From NCBI GenBank assembly GCA_965200005.1, contig OZ241331.1, positions 1,798,001 to 1,862,000 of the forward strand: a stretch of DNA of 64,000 nt, written 5' to 3'. The notes below the pieces were generated by a model that was not told the DNA's origin, ran no database searches, and worked only from the letters and a program-made list of their open reading frames with translations. Positions within the stretch are counted from its first letter, which is position 1. Every line of letters begins with the position of its first letter. Of this stretch, positions 1-8,979 are shown piece by piece. Both the position numbers and the translations under genes were made by a program. This stretch comes from Aldehydirespirator sp965200005 (lineage in GTDB: Bacteria; Actinomycetota; Acidimicrobiia; Acidimicrobiales; Aldehydirespiratoraceae).

Positions 1-1155
1 GGCTCGCCTGCCTACGCCAACTCGCCGACAGCAGCTGACGCTTCATTTGTGACACGGCTACGAAGCTCCGGAGCGGTCATCGTCGGCAAGACCACGACTC
101 ACGAATTGGCCTGCGGTGTCTACAGTCCGCCCGCCAAGAACCCCTGGAACCCGGATTACGTGCCCGGAGGCTCTAGCGGAGGCTCAGCAGTTGCGATCGC
201 TTCACGGGTGGTGCCCGTCGCCATCGGCAGCGATACGGGAGGTTCGATCCGCATCCCGGCTGCTCTATGTGGAACCGTGGGTCTGAAGCCGACCTATGGG
301 CGGGTCTCGCGCTCGGGTGTAGCAGCGTTGTCATGGTCGCTAGACCATCTTGGGCCGCTGGGCGCAACCGTTGCGTGTTGCGCCAAAGCTCTAGAGGCCC
401 TGGCGGGCCCTGACTTTGCCCCAGACGGCGACACTTCGACGGCGACAGTGCCTGTGCCCCGCTACTCGGCGGTGCTTGATCGTGGCATTGCAGGACTGCG
501 GATCGGAGTCTTGACCGGAGCGCCACTCGATCCGGTGCAACCGGCGGTCACTGAAGTGTTTGCTAAGGCGACCGATCTGTTGGCGCAAGAGGGTGCAACG
601 ATGGTCAGCGTCGAGGTTCCCGAACTGCAGCACTGTCTGGCTGCTGAGTTCGGCATTGTTGGCCCCGAAGCCGCTGCGTATCACCGAGAACTCCTGCGCA
701 GGGCTGGAGATTGGATCGATCCCGTCATCCGGACGTTGCTGGTGGTCGGCTTGATGATTGACGGGGAGTGCTATTTCAAGGCGCTTCAGGCCCGTAAGAT
801 CATCGCTGCCGCGCTACGGACTGCCTTCAGCGAACACCGCCTTGATGCGATGATCACGCCAACCCTGCCGGCCACAGCGACACCCATAGGCGTCGACGAT
901 TGTGAGTTCCCTGAGGGCCCCGAGGCGGCTGCGGTTGCTTATGTGCGAACCACCGCACCTTTCAACCTCTCTGGGCAGCCTGCACTGTCGGTTCCGGCAG
1001 GCTACGACGAGTCCCTTCTGCCGATAGGGCTACAGATCGCTACCCGCCCGTTCGATGAGGCCATGGCCTTGCGGATCGGCGCAGCGTTCGAGGCTCGTGC
1101 TGATGTCGCTGACGATCGTCCGCAAGTACAGGCTCGGAGCCCGCTTTGGGGATAG
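1..1155 (+). CDS. Amidase (amidase signature family), 5'-truncated by window edge
   Basis: The reading frame is open from base 1, so the true start lies upstream. The product is an amidase signature enzyme (GatA/AtzF-like), which hydrolyses an amide to carboxylate and ammonia. The glycine/serine-rich signature is visible as GGSSGGSA (cis-serine), followed by SDTGGSIRIPA (the nucleophilic serine). The catalytic lysine, which normally sits in a VKD-type motif some 75 residues earlier, would fall before the window. The C-terminal part (FNLSGQPALSVPAG, then LPIGLQI) is typical of the family. No gatB or gatC lies next to it, so it is more likely a stand-alone catabolic amidase than the tRNA amidotransferase subunit. 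It overlaps the following hydrolase by 10 nt, implying translational coupling. Substrate cannot be read from sequence. Confidence 0.9.
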   Translation, partial: GSPAYANSPTAADASFVTRLRSSGAVIVGKTTTHELACGVYSPPAKNPWNPDYVPGGSSGGSAVAIASRVVPVAIGSDTGGSIRIPAALCGTVGLKPTYGRVSRSGVAALSWSLDHLGPLGATVACCAKALEALAGPDFAPDGDTSTATVPVPRYSAVLDRGIAGLRIGVLTGAPLDPVQPAVTEVFAKATDLLAQEGATMVSVEVPELQHCLAAEFGIVGPEAAAYHRELLRRAGDWIDPVIRTLLVVGLMIDGECYFKALQARKIIAAALRTAFSEHRLDAMITPTLPATATPIGVDDCEFPEGPEAAAVAYVRTTAPFNLSGQPALSVPAGYDESLLPIGLQIATRPFDEAMALRIGAAFEARADVADDRPQVQARSPLWG

Positions 1156-1976
1156 CTCACCTGCCCACGGGCATCGACATGTACTACCAGGTGGAAGGTT
1201 CGGGCGATCCGTTGCTGTTGATCATGGGAACCGCGGCCGATCACAGCACCTGGGATGCGCAAGTTGGCGCCTACCGTCACAACTACACAGTCATTACTTA
1301 TGACGCTCGTGGCACTGGCCGATCCAGCCAGCCAACCCGTCGCAGCGACTACTCGATGCGGATCCTCGCCGACGATGCGGCGGCACTGCTTGACGAGTTG
1401 GGCGTGGGGCGTGCTCACGTGTCGGGACTGTCGCTCGGCTCCGCAACTGCGCAAGAACTTGCTATCAACCACCCGGACAAGGTCGCGACGCTGCAACTGC
1501 ATTGCACCTGGGGTCGCTCAGATGAGTGGTTCATCCGCATGATCGACACCAACGAAGTCTTTGTCCTCAACGACGATCCGGCCGGTTACATCCGCACCGC
1601 ACTGTTGTGGGTGGCGAGCCCTACTTTCATCAACGACCAACCCTCTGATGTAGAGGCTTTCGAGCGAGGATTCATCCTCGAGAACCCGCACCCACCCTCC
1701 AAAGCCGGAATGCTCGGTCACTTCCATGCCGACAAGACTCATGACACCCTTGACCGGCTCGCTTCGATCAAGGTGCCGACCCTGATCACATCAGGCGAGG
1801 TGGACTGGCAGGTACCGACCCGCTACGGCTTGGAAGTCCAAGAACGCATTCCTGGCTCGACGATGCATGTATTTCGAGGCCCGCACTCCAGCCACATTGC
1901 GTTTCACGAGATGGTTGAGGAGTGGAATGCGTTCACCCTTGGTTGGCTGGACCGCCAGAGCCGGATCGGCCCATAG
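1146..1976 (+). CDS. Alpha/beta hydrolase
   Basis: A 276-residue alpha/beta-hydrolase-fold protein. The nucleophile elbow is GLSLG with Ser at about residue 96, the oxyanion region is LIMGTA near residue 27, a candidate acid is in SGEVDWQVP near residue 215, and a candidate His lies in GPHSSH near residue 250. The chosen start is TTG at 1146, because the residues before the ATG at 1179 complete the first beta strand (TGIDMYYQVEG) seen in this family. It overlaps the amidase gene by 10 nt, so the two probably form one transcript and may act on the same kind of compound (amide then ester or lactone); that link is inference. Related proteins include 3-oxoadipate enol-lactonase-like and haloperoxidase-like hydrolases, but no specific activity can be assigned. 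Confidence 0.85.
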   Translation: MGIAHLPTGIDMYYQVEGSGDPLLLIMGTAADHSTWDAQVGAYRHNYTVITYDARGTGRSSQPTRRSDYSMRILADDAAALLDELGVGRAHVSGLSLGSATAQELAINHPDKVATLQLHCTWGRSDEWFIRMIDTNEVFVLNDDPAGYIRTALLWVASPTFINDQPSDVEAFERGFILENPHPPSKAGMLGHFHADKTHDTLDRLASIKVPTLITSGEVDWQVPTRYGLEVQERIPGSTMHVFRGPHSSHIAFHEMVEEWNAFTLGWLDRQSRIGP

Positions 1977-2044
1977 CAGTAGGCGGAGTGGCGAACCGTT
2001 AAGCAAACCGCCGCAGCGGCTGCCCGTGGCATGCGCCTGACACT

Positions 2045-2956
2045 GTGAGCACTATTCGCCGGCGGCTCGATGTCGAGATGGTTCGCCGGGGCATCGTTGA
2101 GAGCCGCAGCTTGGCGCGTCGCCAGATCGACAGTGGCCGGGTGCTGGTGGGCGGATCATTGAGCACAAAGGCGGCTCGCTTGGTGGCTGCGAGCGAGCCC
2201 ATTACCTTGCGTGGCGACCCACCTCGATACGTGTCGCGTGGCGGCGAGAAGCTTGCCGCGGCACTTGCTGCCTTTGGGATTGAAGTGTCTGACAAGACTG
2301 CGATCGATGTCGGCGCATCCACGGGTGGCTTCAGTGATTGCTTACTGCAGCATGGTGCGGTTGCAGTCACGTCAATTGATGTAGGCAGGAACCAACTCCA
2401 TGAGCGCCTCAGAGCCGACAGCCGTGTGACATCGTTGGAACGAACCGATGTCCGCCGCGACGATCTTGTTGAGCGGGTTGAAGCTGCGCCTGTGGTGGTA
2501 GCCGACGTGTCGTTTATCTCACTGCGTACAGTGGCGGCTCACATCTTGAGGCTCGCCACCCAAGATGTGGTGCTGCTGGTCAAGCCACAGTTCGAGGCTG
2601 GCAAGCGCCAGGCCGACCGCTCTAGGGGCATCATTCGTGATCCGGTAGTGTGGCGGTCAGCTCTCGTAGGGGTTTGTGAGGCCTTCATCGATGCCGGTGC
2701 GACGATTCGAGCGATGATGGTCTCACCACTTCGGGGCGCCAAAGGCAATGTTGAGTTCTTAGTTCACGCCTACCACGAAGCTCCCAGTGTCGCCGCACCC
2801 TTCGATGTCTTAGCCGAACGCCCCGCGCACACCAGAGCAGTCCACCAAACCAAAAAACCTGAAGGATCAGCTTCTCCCGCCGATTCACTCATGGTGATGG
2901 TGGACGCTGCCGTAGCGGATGCGGTGCGTGCCGTGGGCATGCAAACGAACCGCTGA
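2045..2956 (+). CDS. tlyA: TlyA family rRNA (cytidine-2'-O)-methyltransferase
   Basis: A 303-residue TlyA/hemolysin-A family protein. An N-terminal S4 RNA-binding domain (residues about 4-65, RRLDVEMVRRGIVESR and YVSRGGEKL) precedes a Rossmann methyltransferase domain with the SAM loop DVGASTGGFSDCLL. In mycobacteria TlyA adds 2'-O-methyl groups to cytidines in 16S and 23S rRNA and affects capreomycin sensitivity; the same reaction is inferred here. The GTG start at 2045 places the S4 domain at the usual distance. It is followed after 3 nt by nadK and then recN, the standard actinobacterial order. The C-terminal ~40 residues are poorly conserved and hydrophilic. Confidence 0.93.
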   Translation: MSTIRRRLDVEMVRRGIVESRSLARRQIDSGRVLVGGSLSTKAARLVAASEPITLRGDPPRYVSRGGEKLAAALAAFGIEVSDKTAIDVGASTGGFSDCLLQHGAVAVTSIDVGRNQLHERLRADSRVTSLERTDVRRDDLVERVEAAPVVVADVSFISLRTVAAHILRLATQDVVLLVKPQFEAGKRQADRSRGIIRDPVVWRSALVGVCEAFIDAGATIRAMMVSPLRGAKGNVEFLVHAYHEAPSVAAPFDVLAERPAHTRAVHQTKKPEGSASPADSLMVMVDAAVADAVRAVGMQTNR

Positions 2957-2959
2957 GCA

Positions 2960-3817
2960 ATGGCCTCGATCGGGTTAATCGTTCATCAGGGTCGACCTGA
3001 AGCGGCTGCTGCGGCGCGCCGGTTGTCGGACTGGCTAAAGCAAAACGGTCACCGGATCCGGGTGCCACCCGAGGAAGCGTCGATGCTGCGCACCGCACAA
3101 GCGACCGATGCCAGAGGCTTCGCTGAAGGTCTCGAAGTGGTCGTAACGCTTGGTGGCGACGGATCGATCCTGCGGGCAGTGGCACTAATTGGCGAAGTAG
3201 GCGTACCGATTCTGGGCGTGGACTTCGGTCAGATGGGCTACCTGACCGAGGTGCAGCCCGTCAACGCCCAGCTTGCGGTCACAAGGTTCCTTGCGGGTGA
3301 CCACGGCATCGAAGAGCGCATGTTGCTATCGGTTGAGTACAGCTCGACCGACCCCGACAAACCCCCGACACGCTGCGTGGCCCTCAACGAGGCGGTTGTC
3401 GAGCGACCTGCCACCACTCACGCACTACGGCTCGCCGTGTCGATCAACGACGAGTTGTTTACGACCTATGCGGCCGATGGGATGATCGTGGCGACCCCCA
3501 CTGGCTCGACTGCCTATGCATTGTCAGCACGTGGCCCTGTGATCGACCCGACGCATCGTGCATTGCTGCTGACCCCAGTGTCACCCCACATGTTGTTTGA
3601 CCGGTCGCTGGTGGTCGCCGACAACACGCTGCTGAGCTTGGATGTGCGAGACGATCGGGGTGCGCAGTTGTCTGTCGACGGTCGCCGGATCGCCACGCTT
3701 GCCGAACACGATGTTGTGAGATGCACCGCATCTCGGTACCCGGTGCGTTTGGTCACCTTTGGTAAGCGCCGGTTCCATCAAGTACTCAAGGAGAAGTTCG
3801 GTCTAAGTGACCGCTAG
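2960..3817 (+). CDS. nadK: NAD kinase
   Basis: ATP-dependent NAD+ kinase making NADP+, 285 residues, the usual length. The diagnostic GGDGSILRAV motif (GGDGT-type) occurs near residue 65-75, followed by the NE motif (LNEAVVERP) and the Ser/Thr-rich TPTGSTAYALSARGP segment that binds nucleotide. It starts with ATG 3 nt after the tlyA stop, so it is almost certainly translated from the same message. C-terminal residues (RYPVRLVTFGKRRFHQVLKEKF) match the family end. Nothing anomalous is seen. Confidence 0.96.
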   Translation: MASIGLIVHQGRPEAAAAARRLSDWLKQNGHRIRVPPEEASMLRTAQATDARGFAEGLEVVVTLGGDGSILRAVALIGEVGVPILGVDFGQMGYLTEVQPVNAQLAVTRFLAGDHGIEERMLLSVEYSSTDPDKPPTRCVALNEAVVERPATTHALRLAVSINDELFTTYAADGMIVATPTGSTAYALSARGPVIDPTHRALLLTPVSPHMLFDRSLVVADNTLLSLDVRDDRGAQLSVDGRRIATLAEHDVVRCTASRYPVRLVTFGKRRFHQVLKEKFGLSDR

Positions 3818-3834
3818 CTACAACGGCGCTGTCT

Positions 3835-5424
3835 GTGCTAGTTGAACTCGCGGTCCGCAACCTCGGTGTGATCGAGGAACTATCACTCGTTTTAGGCGAC
3901 GGTATGACTGCGGTCACTGGTGAGACCGGCGCAGGCAAGACGCTCGTCGTTGGTGCCATCGAGTTGCTTACGGGCGGGCGAGCGACTGCCTCACTGGTGT
4001 ATCCCGGCACCCGAGAAGCCGAGATCGAGGGCCGCTTCGTTACGAGCGATGGCGATGAGACGGTGATCCGCCGGGTTGTCCCCCGTAGTGGCCGTTCGCG
4101 TTCCTACATGAACGGGCGTCTTGCCACGGTGGCATCGTTGAAGGAGTTGCGCGGTCGTCTTGTCGATTTGCATGGCCAGCACGCCCATCAGTCGCTTCTG
4201 AGAACCTCAGTCCAGCGCGCTGCCCTTGACACCTTTGGTGACGTTGACACTTCCAGGCTCGAAGCAGCAACCAGCGATCTCAAGTCGTTGCGGTCGCGCC
4301 TGAAAGCACTAGGAGGAGACGCTCGCGAGCGTGCTCGTGAGATCGATTTGCTGCGCTATCAGGTGAGCGAGATCGAGGCTGCAGGTATCACCGATCAAGG
4401 TGAGGATGAACGTCTTGACCGCACCGAAGAATTGCTAGCTCAAGCAAGCGAACATCGTGAGTCGGCACAAGGGGCAGCAACCCTGCTTGGCACAGATGGC
4501 ATGGTGTCAGACGGGCTGGGTCAAGCGCTCGCCTTGATCACCAACACAGCACCCTTTGATGACTCAGCAGACAGGCTTAGTGCGGCAATCGAAGAGCTCA
4601 CCGACATCGCCGCGACCCTGCGGCAACAATCCGAGATGTTTGATGAGGATCCCGCTGCACTTGCGGCGGTACGTGAGCGCAGGGCCGAGTTGGCGAGCTT
4701 GAAACGCAAGTACGGGTCATCGCTGAGCGACGTAGTCGAATTCGCTGAACAGGCACAGCAGCGGCTCAGCGAACTTGAGGGCTACGAGGAGCTAGCCGAG
4801 TCCCTTGAACAGCAGCGCATCCGCACCAAAGATCGGCTCGTAAGGGAACGCTCGGCAGTGAGCGCCGCACGTGCGCATGCTGCCCCCAAACTCGCGGCTG
4901 CGGTCGAGTCTCACCTGCGGACTCTTGCCATGAAGCAAGCCCGGTTTGATGTCGCGCTGAGCGGGCCTGCAGGCGAGCAAGTGTCATTTGGTCTTGCTGC
5001 CAATCCGGGTCACACACCACAACCGCTCGGCCGGGTAGCTAGCGGTGGGGAGTTGGCACGCACGATGCTGGCGCTTCGGCTGGTGCTAACGGCCGGCCCA
5101 CCGACGCTGGTGTTCGATGAGGTTGACGCTGGTATTGGCGGCACGGCAGCCCATGCCGTCGGCAAGAGCTTGGCTGACTTGGCAAATGAACATCAGGTTC
5201 TCTGCGTCACTCACCTCGCACAGGTAGCAGCCCATGCGCACAGCCATTTCGTTGTGGAACGCGACCAGCATGACCCTCGCCGCAGTGCGACCATTCGAGG
5301 CGTCACCGGTGACGATCGGCTAGCAGAACTGTCGCGCATGTTGTCGGGCTCACCCGAGTCCGATCTGGCACGCCAACACGCCGATGAATTGTTGAACGCG
5401 GCACGCGCTGCACAGGCCATCTGA
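3835..5424 (+). CDS. recN: DNA repair protein RecN
   Basis: SMC-like ATPase of double-strand break repair, 529 residues (slightly shorter than the ~555 common in the family). The N-terminal Walker A is GETGAGKT at about residues 27-34. The middle (residues ~150-370) is a coiled-coil region rich in Glu, Arg and Ala. The C-terminal signature ASGGELARTM and Walker B TLVFDEVDAGIGG complete the ABC head, followed by the D-loop/His-switch region CVTHLAQVAAHAHSHF. GTG at 3835 gives a protein starting directly at the first beta strand (LVELAVRNLGVIEEL). It follows nadK by 17 nt in the tlyA-nadK-recN order. Confidence 0.96.
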   Translation: MLVELAVRNLGVIEELSLVLGDGMTAVTGETGAGKTLVVGAIELLTGGRATASLVYPGTREAEIEGRFVTSDGDETVIRRVVPRSGRSRSYMNGRLATVASLKELRGRLVDLHGQHAHQSLLRTSVQRAALDTFGDVDTSRLEAATSDLKSLRSRLKALGGDARERAREIDLLRYQVSEIEAAGITDQGEDERLDRTEELLAQASEHRESAQGAATLLGTDGMVSDGLGQALALITNTAPFDDSADRLSAAIEELTDIAATLRQQSEMFDEDPAALAAVRERRAELASLKRKYGSSLSDVVEFAEQAQQRLSELEGYEELAESLEQQRIRTKDRLVRERSAVSAARAHAAPKLAAAVESHLRTLAMKQARFDVALSGPAGEQVSFGLAANPGHTPQPLGRVASGGELARTMLALRLVLTAGPPTLVFDEVDAGIGGTAAHAVGKSLADLANEHQVLCVTHLAQVAAHAHSHFVVERDQHDPRRSATIRGVTGDDRLAELSRMLSGSPESDLARQHADELLNAARAAQAI

Positions 5425-5534
5425 GTTGTTGAGGATTGTTAGACGCCGCACACGCTGCATGCCATCGATCAGTGCCTGTGAGTGGAGCCCAGGCCGGCTG
5501 GGCCACCGGTGCGGCCAGGTAACGCAATCACAGC

Positions 5535-5540
5535 TACGAT
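5535..5540 (+). promoter_or_regulatory. Possible -10 hexamer TACGAT of pyrG
   Basis: Ends 9 nt before ATG 5550, slightly longer than the 6-8 nt seen elsewhere, allowing a leader of only a few bases. Confidence 0.35.
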
Positions 5541-5549
5541 GATGCGGCG

Positions 5550-7199
5550 ATGACAAAGCACGTCTTCGTCACGGGCGGCGTGGTTAGTGGCCTCGGCAAG
5601 GGCTTGACCGGAGCCTCGCTGGGGCGCTTGCTCAAGGCTCGGGGCCTACGAGTGACGATGCTAAAGCTCGACCCTTACATCAACATCGACCCCGGCACCA
5701 TGAACCCCTACGAGCACGGGGAAGTGTTTGTGACCGACGACGGCGGTGAGACCGATCTCGACCTCGGCCATTACGAGCGCTTCATTGATGAGAGCCTCAC
5801 CCAGGCGTCCAACGCCACCACCGGTTCCATCTACGCACGTGTAATCGCAGCAGAACGCCGCGGCGATTACCTCGGACGCACCGTGCAGGTAATCCCTCAC
5901 ATCACCGAGGAGATCAAGCGGCGGATCAGCAGGCTCGCGAGCGATGACGTTGATGTGGTTATCACCGAGTTGGGTGGCACGGTGGGTGACATCGAGATCC
6001 TGCCTTTCCTAGAGGCGATCCGCCAGTTCCGCCTCGATGTTGGCCGTAACAACGTCTATTACGTTCATGTCACGCTGGTGCCCTTTATCGCACCGAGCGG
6101 TGAGCAGAAGACCAAACCAACCCAGCACTCGGTGACGGAGTTGCGGTCTCGGGGTGTTCAACCCGATGCCATCGTGTGCCGCTGCGAGTCGCCCATGAAC
6201 GTCAACCTTGAGCGCAAGATCTCCAACCTCTGCGATGTGCCGCTCGAAGCTGTTGTCACCTGCCCCGACGTGGACAGTCTTTATGAGATCCCCTTGATCT
6301 TGCACTCCGAAGGGCTTGATGAGGTGATGTGCACGCAGTTGGGTCTGGACTGTGGGCCGCCTGATCTGCGAGCCTGGAAACGGTTGACACAGCGGGTGCG
6401 CCAGGCCATCACTCCCGTTCGGATCGCGCTTGTCGGCAAGTACGTGAGCCTCCCTGATGCTTACCTGTCGGTTACTGAAGCGCTCAACCATGCCGCCATC
6501 CACCTTGGTGCCAGAGCACAGATCGAGTGGGTGCATGCCGAAGAGATCGAGGGGCTGCTAGTAGGCACGCGACTCAGAGAGGTAGACGGGATCGTGATCC
6601 CTGGCGGATTTGGTGAGCGGGGGATCGAAGGGATGATCTCAGCTGCCGGCTATACCCGTGAGCAGCAGATCCCTTGTCTTGGTTTGTGTCTAGGCATGCA
6701 GGTGATGACCATCGAGTTTGCCCGCAACGCCTTGGGGTTGATCGGTGCTAACTCGACTGAGTTCGACCCGCGCACGCCTCACCCGGTGATCGATTTGATG
6801 CATAGTCAGCGAGATGTCACTGATCTTGGCGGGACGATGCGTCTAGGGGCATACGTGGCTCAACTCACGGCGGGATCACAGGTAGCGAGCCTGTATGGCG
6901 AAGGGGTTGTGTCGGAACGGCACCGGCACCGCTACGAGTTCAATCCCCGTTATCGCAGCCGCTTTGAGGCGTCGGAGATGGTGCTGTGCGGTGAGTCGCC
7001 GGATGGGCAACTGGTTGAGTTCATCGAACTCGAGGATCACCCCTTCTGGGTTGGAACACAGGCTCACCCCGAGTTCAAGAGCCGGCCGAACCGTCCCGCG
7101 CCGCTCTTTGTTGGCTTGTTGCGCGCAGCGTTGGATTCAGCATCACAGCGCAAGCGTGGGTCGGCAGCTCGAGTTCCGGTTGCTGCTGGTGCCCTCTAA
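5550..7199 (+). CDS. pyrG: CTP synthase
   Basis: Converts UTP, ATP and glutamine to CTP, 549 residues. The N-terminal synthase domain begins TKHVFVTGGVVSGLGKG (P-loop) and contains the UTP/CTP site stretches HYERF and EQKTKPTQHSV. The C-terminal class I glutamine amidotransferase domain has the nucleophile in GLCLGMQ and the His/Glu of the triad in AHPEFKSRP. The ATG at 5550 sits 9 nt after a TACGAT hexamer (5535-5540), so the mRNA may have almost no leader. The gene overlaps the following Nudix gene by 11 nt if that gene starts at 7189. Confidence 0.97.
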   Translation: MTKHVFVTGGVVSGLGKGLTGASLGRLLKARGLRVTMLKLDPYINIDPGTMNPYEHGEVFVTDDGGETDLDLGHYERFIDESLTQASNATTGSIYARVIAAERRGDYLGRTVQVIPHITEEIKRRISRLASDDVDVVITELGGTVGDIEILPFLEAIRQFRLDVGRNNVYYVHVTLVPFIAPSGEQKTKPTQHSVTELRSRGVQPDAIVCRCESPMNVNLERKISNLCDVPLEAVVTCPDVDSLYEIPLILHSEGLDEVMCTQLGLDCGPPDLRAWKRLTQRVRQAITPVRIALVGKYVSLPDAYLSVTEALNHAAIHLGARAQIEWVHAEEIEGLLVGTRLREVDGIVIPGGFGERGIEGMISAAGYTREQQIPCLGLCLGMQVMTIEFARNALGLIGANSTEFDPRTPHPVIDLMHSQRDVTDLGGTMRLGAYVAQLTAGSQVASLYGEGVVSERHRHRYEFNPRYRSRFEASEMVLCGESPDGQLVEFIELEDHPFWVGTQAHPEFKSRPNRPAPLFVGLLRAALDSASQRKRGSAARVPVAAGAL

Positions 7200-7839
7200 G
7201 CCCAGCGTGGCTGAAGCGAATCCGTCGGCGGGAGTTCTTGACGCAGCTTCGCGGGTTGCGGCAGGCGTCCCGGAGAACGTCCTTGAAGCGACAGCTCCGA
7301 CGGGTTTCTCCAAGCTAAGCGAAGAAGAGGTTGCCTCGGGTCCGGTCTTTAGGGTCACGAAGGCCGTGTTTGGCACCCCCAATGGCGATCAAGTGGTGCG
7401 CGACATCGTTCGTCACGCGGGCGCAGTCGCCGTGGTGGCACTTGATGAGGACGACACGGTCGTGTTGTTGCGCCAGTACCGCACACCCCTCGAGAACGAG
7501 CTGGTAGAGATACCGGCCGGCAAGCGTGATGTCGACGGCGAAGATCCATCAGGAACTGCCCGCCGGGAACTTGCCGAGGAGGCCGGGCTGGCCTGTGAAT
7601 CCCTTGTGGAGTTGGCTCGCTTTTACAACTCTCCGGGGTTCTGCAACGAGTTCACCCACATCTATTTGGGAACAGGGCTGTCCCAGGTACCGAGCGATCC
7701 AGGGAGCGCCGAAGAGGAGTCGATGACCGTAGAGCGGATGTCGCTTGATGAGGCGCTAACGATGATCGACACGGGCGAGATCCATGACGCAAAGACGATC
7801 ATCGGTCTGCTGCTAGCTGCGAGACGGCTCGGGCGGTGA
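7189..7839 (+). CDS. Nudix hydrolase, ADP-ribose pyrophosphatase-like
   Basis: A Nudix hydrolase of about 216 residues, predicted to cleave ADP-ribose or related nucleoside diphosphate sugars. The Nudix box is clear: it begins PAGKRDVDGE and ends RRELAEEAGL, with the metal-binding Glu residues in RELAEE. Other ADPRase marks are RQYRTPLENELVEIPAG before the box and FYNSPGFCNEFTHIYLGTGL after it. The frame is open well into pyrG; GTG at 7189 (11-nt overlap with pyrG) or GTG at 7207 are the plausible starts, and I favour 7189. This position, between pyrG and xerD, is conserved in actinobacteria. The stop overlaps the xerD GTG (4-nt overlap). Confidence 0.9.
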   Translation: MPSKPSVAEANPSAGVLDAASRVAAGVPENVLEATAPTGFSKLSEEEVASGPVFRVTKAVFGTPNGDQVVRDIVRHAGAVAVVALDEDDTVVLLRQYRTPLENELVEIPAGKRDVDGEDPSGTARRELAEEAGLACESLVELARFYNSPGFCNEFTHIYLGTGLSQVPSDPGSAEEESMTVERMSLDEALTMIDTGEIHDAKTIIGLLLAARRLGR

Positions 7840-8924
7840 ACTCTGCGGTACCCGCGCATGCTGGTGCCGACCCGCAGAGCGTCACCCAAGAAGTCCCGGG
7901 CACCGAACCCGATGCCGACGCCGATGCCGATGCGGGAGAAACCCGAGGAGCCGGGCGCGCCGACACTGGTGTCCGGGTTGATCCGGGAGATCAATTCGTT
8001 GAGGAGTTTCTCGGCTACCTATCGGTCGAGAAGGGTCGCTCGCCGCGCACGATCGAGGCATACGGGCGCGACCTGAACGCCTACCTCGAGCATCTCGAAT
8101 CTCGCGGTGTGGGCGTGCTAGAAGCGCAAGTAGCCCATGTCGCGGCATTTCACGACGCCTTAGCGCTCCGTCAGTTAGCTGCGTCCTCGGTTGCGCGGAT
8201 GCTAGTAGCGGTGCGAGGACTTCATCGTTACCTCGCTGGTGAAGCGATCCGGCCTGACGATCCGACGGCTGATCTGGAGCGCCCCAAGCCTCCAAAGGCC
8301 CTACCCAAAGCACTATCTGTGCAACAAATCGCTGCCCTCATGGACAGCGTGGAAGGGGACAGTCCGGCAAAGCGTCGCGACCTTGCAATCCTCGAGGTGC
8401 TGTACGGCACCGGATGCCGCATCTCCGAGGTTGGCGCAATGTCGCTAGAGGATGTCGATCTACACCTGGGTCTGTTGCGTGTAACGGGCAAGGGGGCAAA
8501 GGAGCGGATCGTCCCGCTTGGTCGTTGTGCCGCAGTAGCGCTGAACCGCTGGCTGGCACCGGATGGTCGAGGTCAGATGGTGCCCAAGCGATGGGCTCGC
8601 CGTGATGATGCCACCGCTGTCTTCTTGAATCAGCGTGGCGGTCGACTTGGGCGACAAGGCCTGTGGTTAGTGGTCAAAAAGCATGGTGCCAAAGCTGGTC
8701 TCAGCGGCGTGTTGTCACCACACGTCTTGCGACATTCCTGTGCCACACACATGCTCGATGGTGGCGCCGACATCAGGATCGTGCAAGAGATGCTGGGTCA
8801 CGCTTCTATCTCGACCACCCAAATCTACACCAAGGTGTCGATGGCACGCGTACGAGACGTCTATCGCTCCGCTCACCCCCGAGCGCTAAGCCACCCGGGC
8901 TCTAGCGAGCGCGAGCGCCGTTAG
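7836..8924 (+). CDS. xerD: Tyrosine recombinase XerD
   Basis: Site-specific recombinase that, with XerC, resolves chromosome dimers at dif. A SAM-like N-terminal domain (VEEFLGYLSVEKGRSPRTIEAYGRDL) is followed by the catalytic domain with the full set of residues: Arg in GCRISE, Lys in GKGAKER, HxxR in HVLRHS, His in LGHAS and nucleophile Tyr in TQIYTKV. The protein has an unusual N-terminal extension of roughly 50 residues that includes an alternating Asp-Ala tract encoded by a GCCGAT-type repeat near 7915-7930. The GTG at 7836 is fixed by a 4-nt overlap with the Nudix gene, although a later internal start would remove the extension. scpA and scpB, which often follow, are not here. Confidence 0.95.
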   Translation: MNSAVPAHAGADPQSVTQEVPGTEPDADADADAGETRGAGRADTGVRVDPGDQFVEEFLGYLSVEKGRSPRTIEAYGRDLNAYLEHLESRGVGVLEAQVAHVAAFHDALALRQLAASSVARMLVAVRGLHRYLAGEAIRPDDPTADLERPKPPKALPKALSVQQIAALMDSVEGDSPAKRRDLAILEVLYGTGCRISEVGAMSLEDVDLHLGLLRVTGKGAKERIVPLGRCAAVALNRWLAPDGRGQMVPKRWARRDDATAVFLNQRGGRLGRQGLWLVVKKHGAKAGLSGVLSPHVLRHSCATHMLDGGADIRIVQEMLGHASISTTQIYTKVSMARVRDVYRSAHPRALSHPGSSERERR

Positions 8925-8979
8925 AAGTCCGCGTAATCCACGTGCCTGGTGAACGGACTCCAGGCGGCCGATGCGATGG

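Noticed and set aside
6895..7188. Upstream part of the Nudix open frame
   Set aside because: It lies inside pyrG and lacks similarity to Nudix N-termini; starts at 7189 or 7207 are more sensible.
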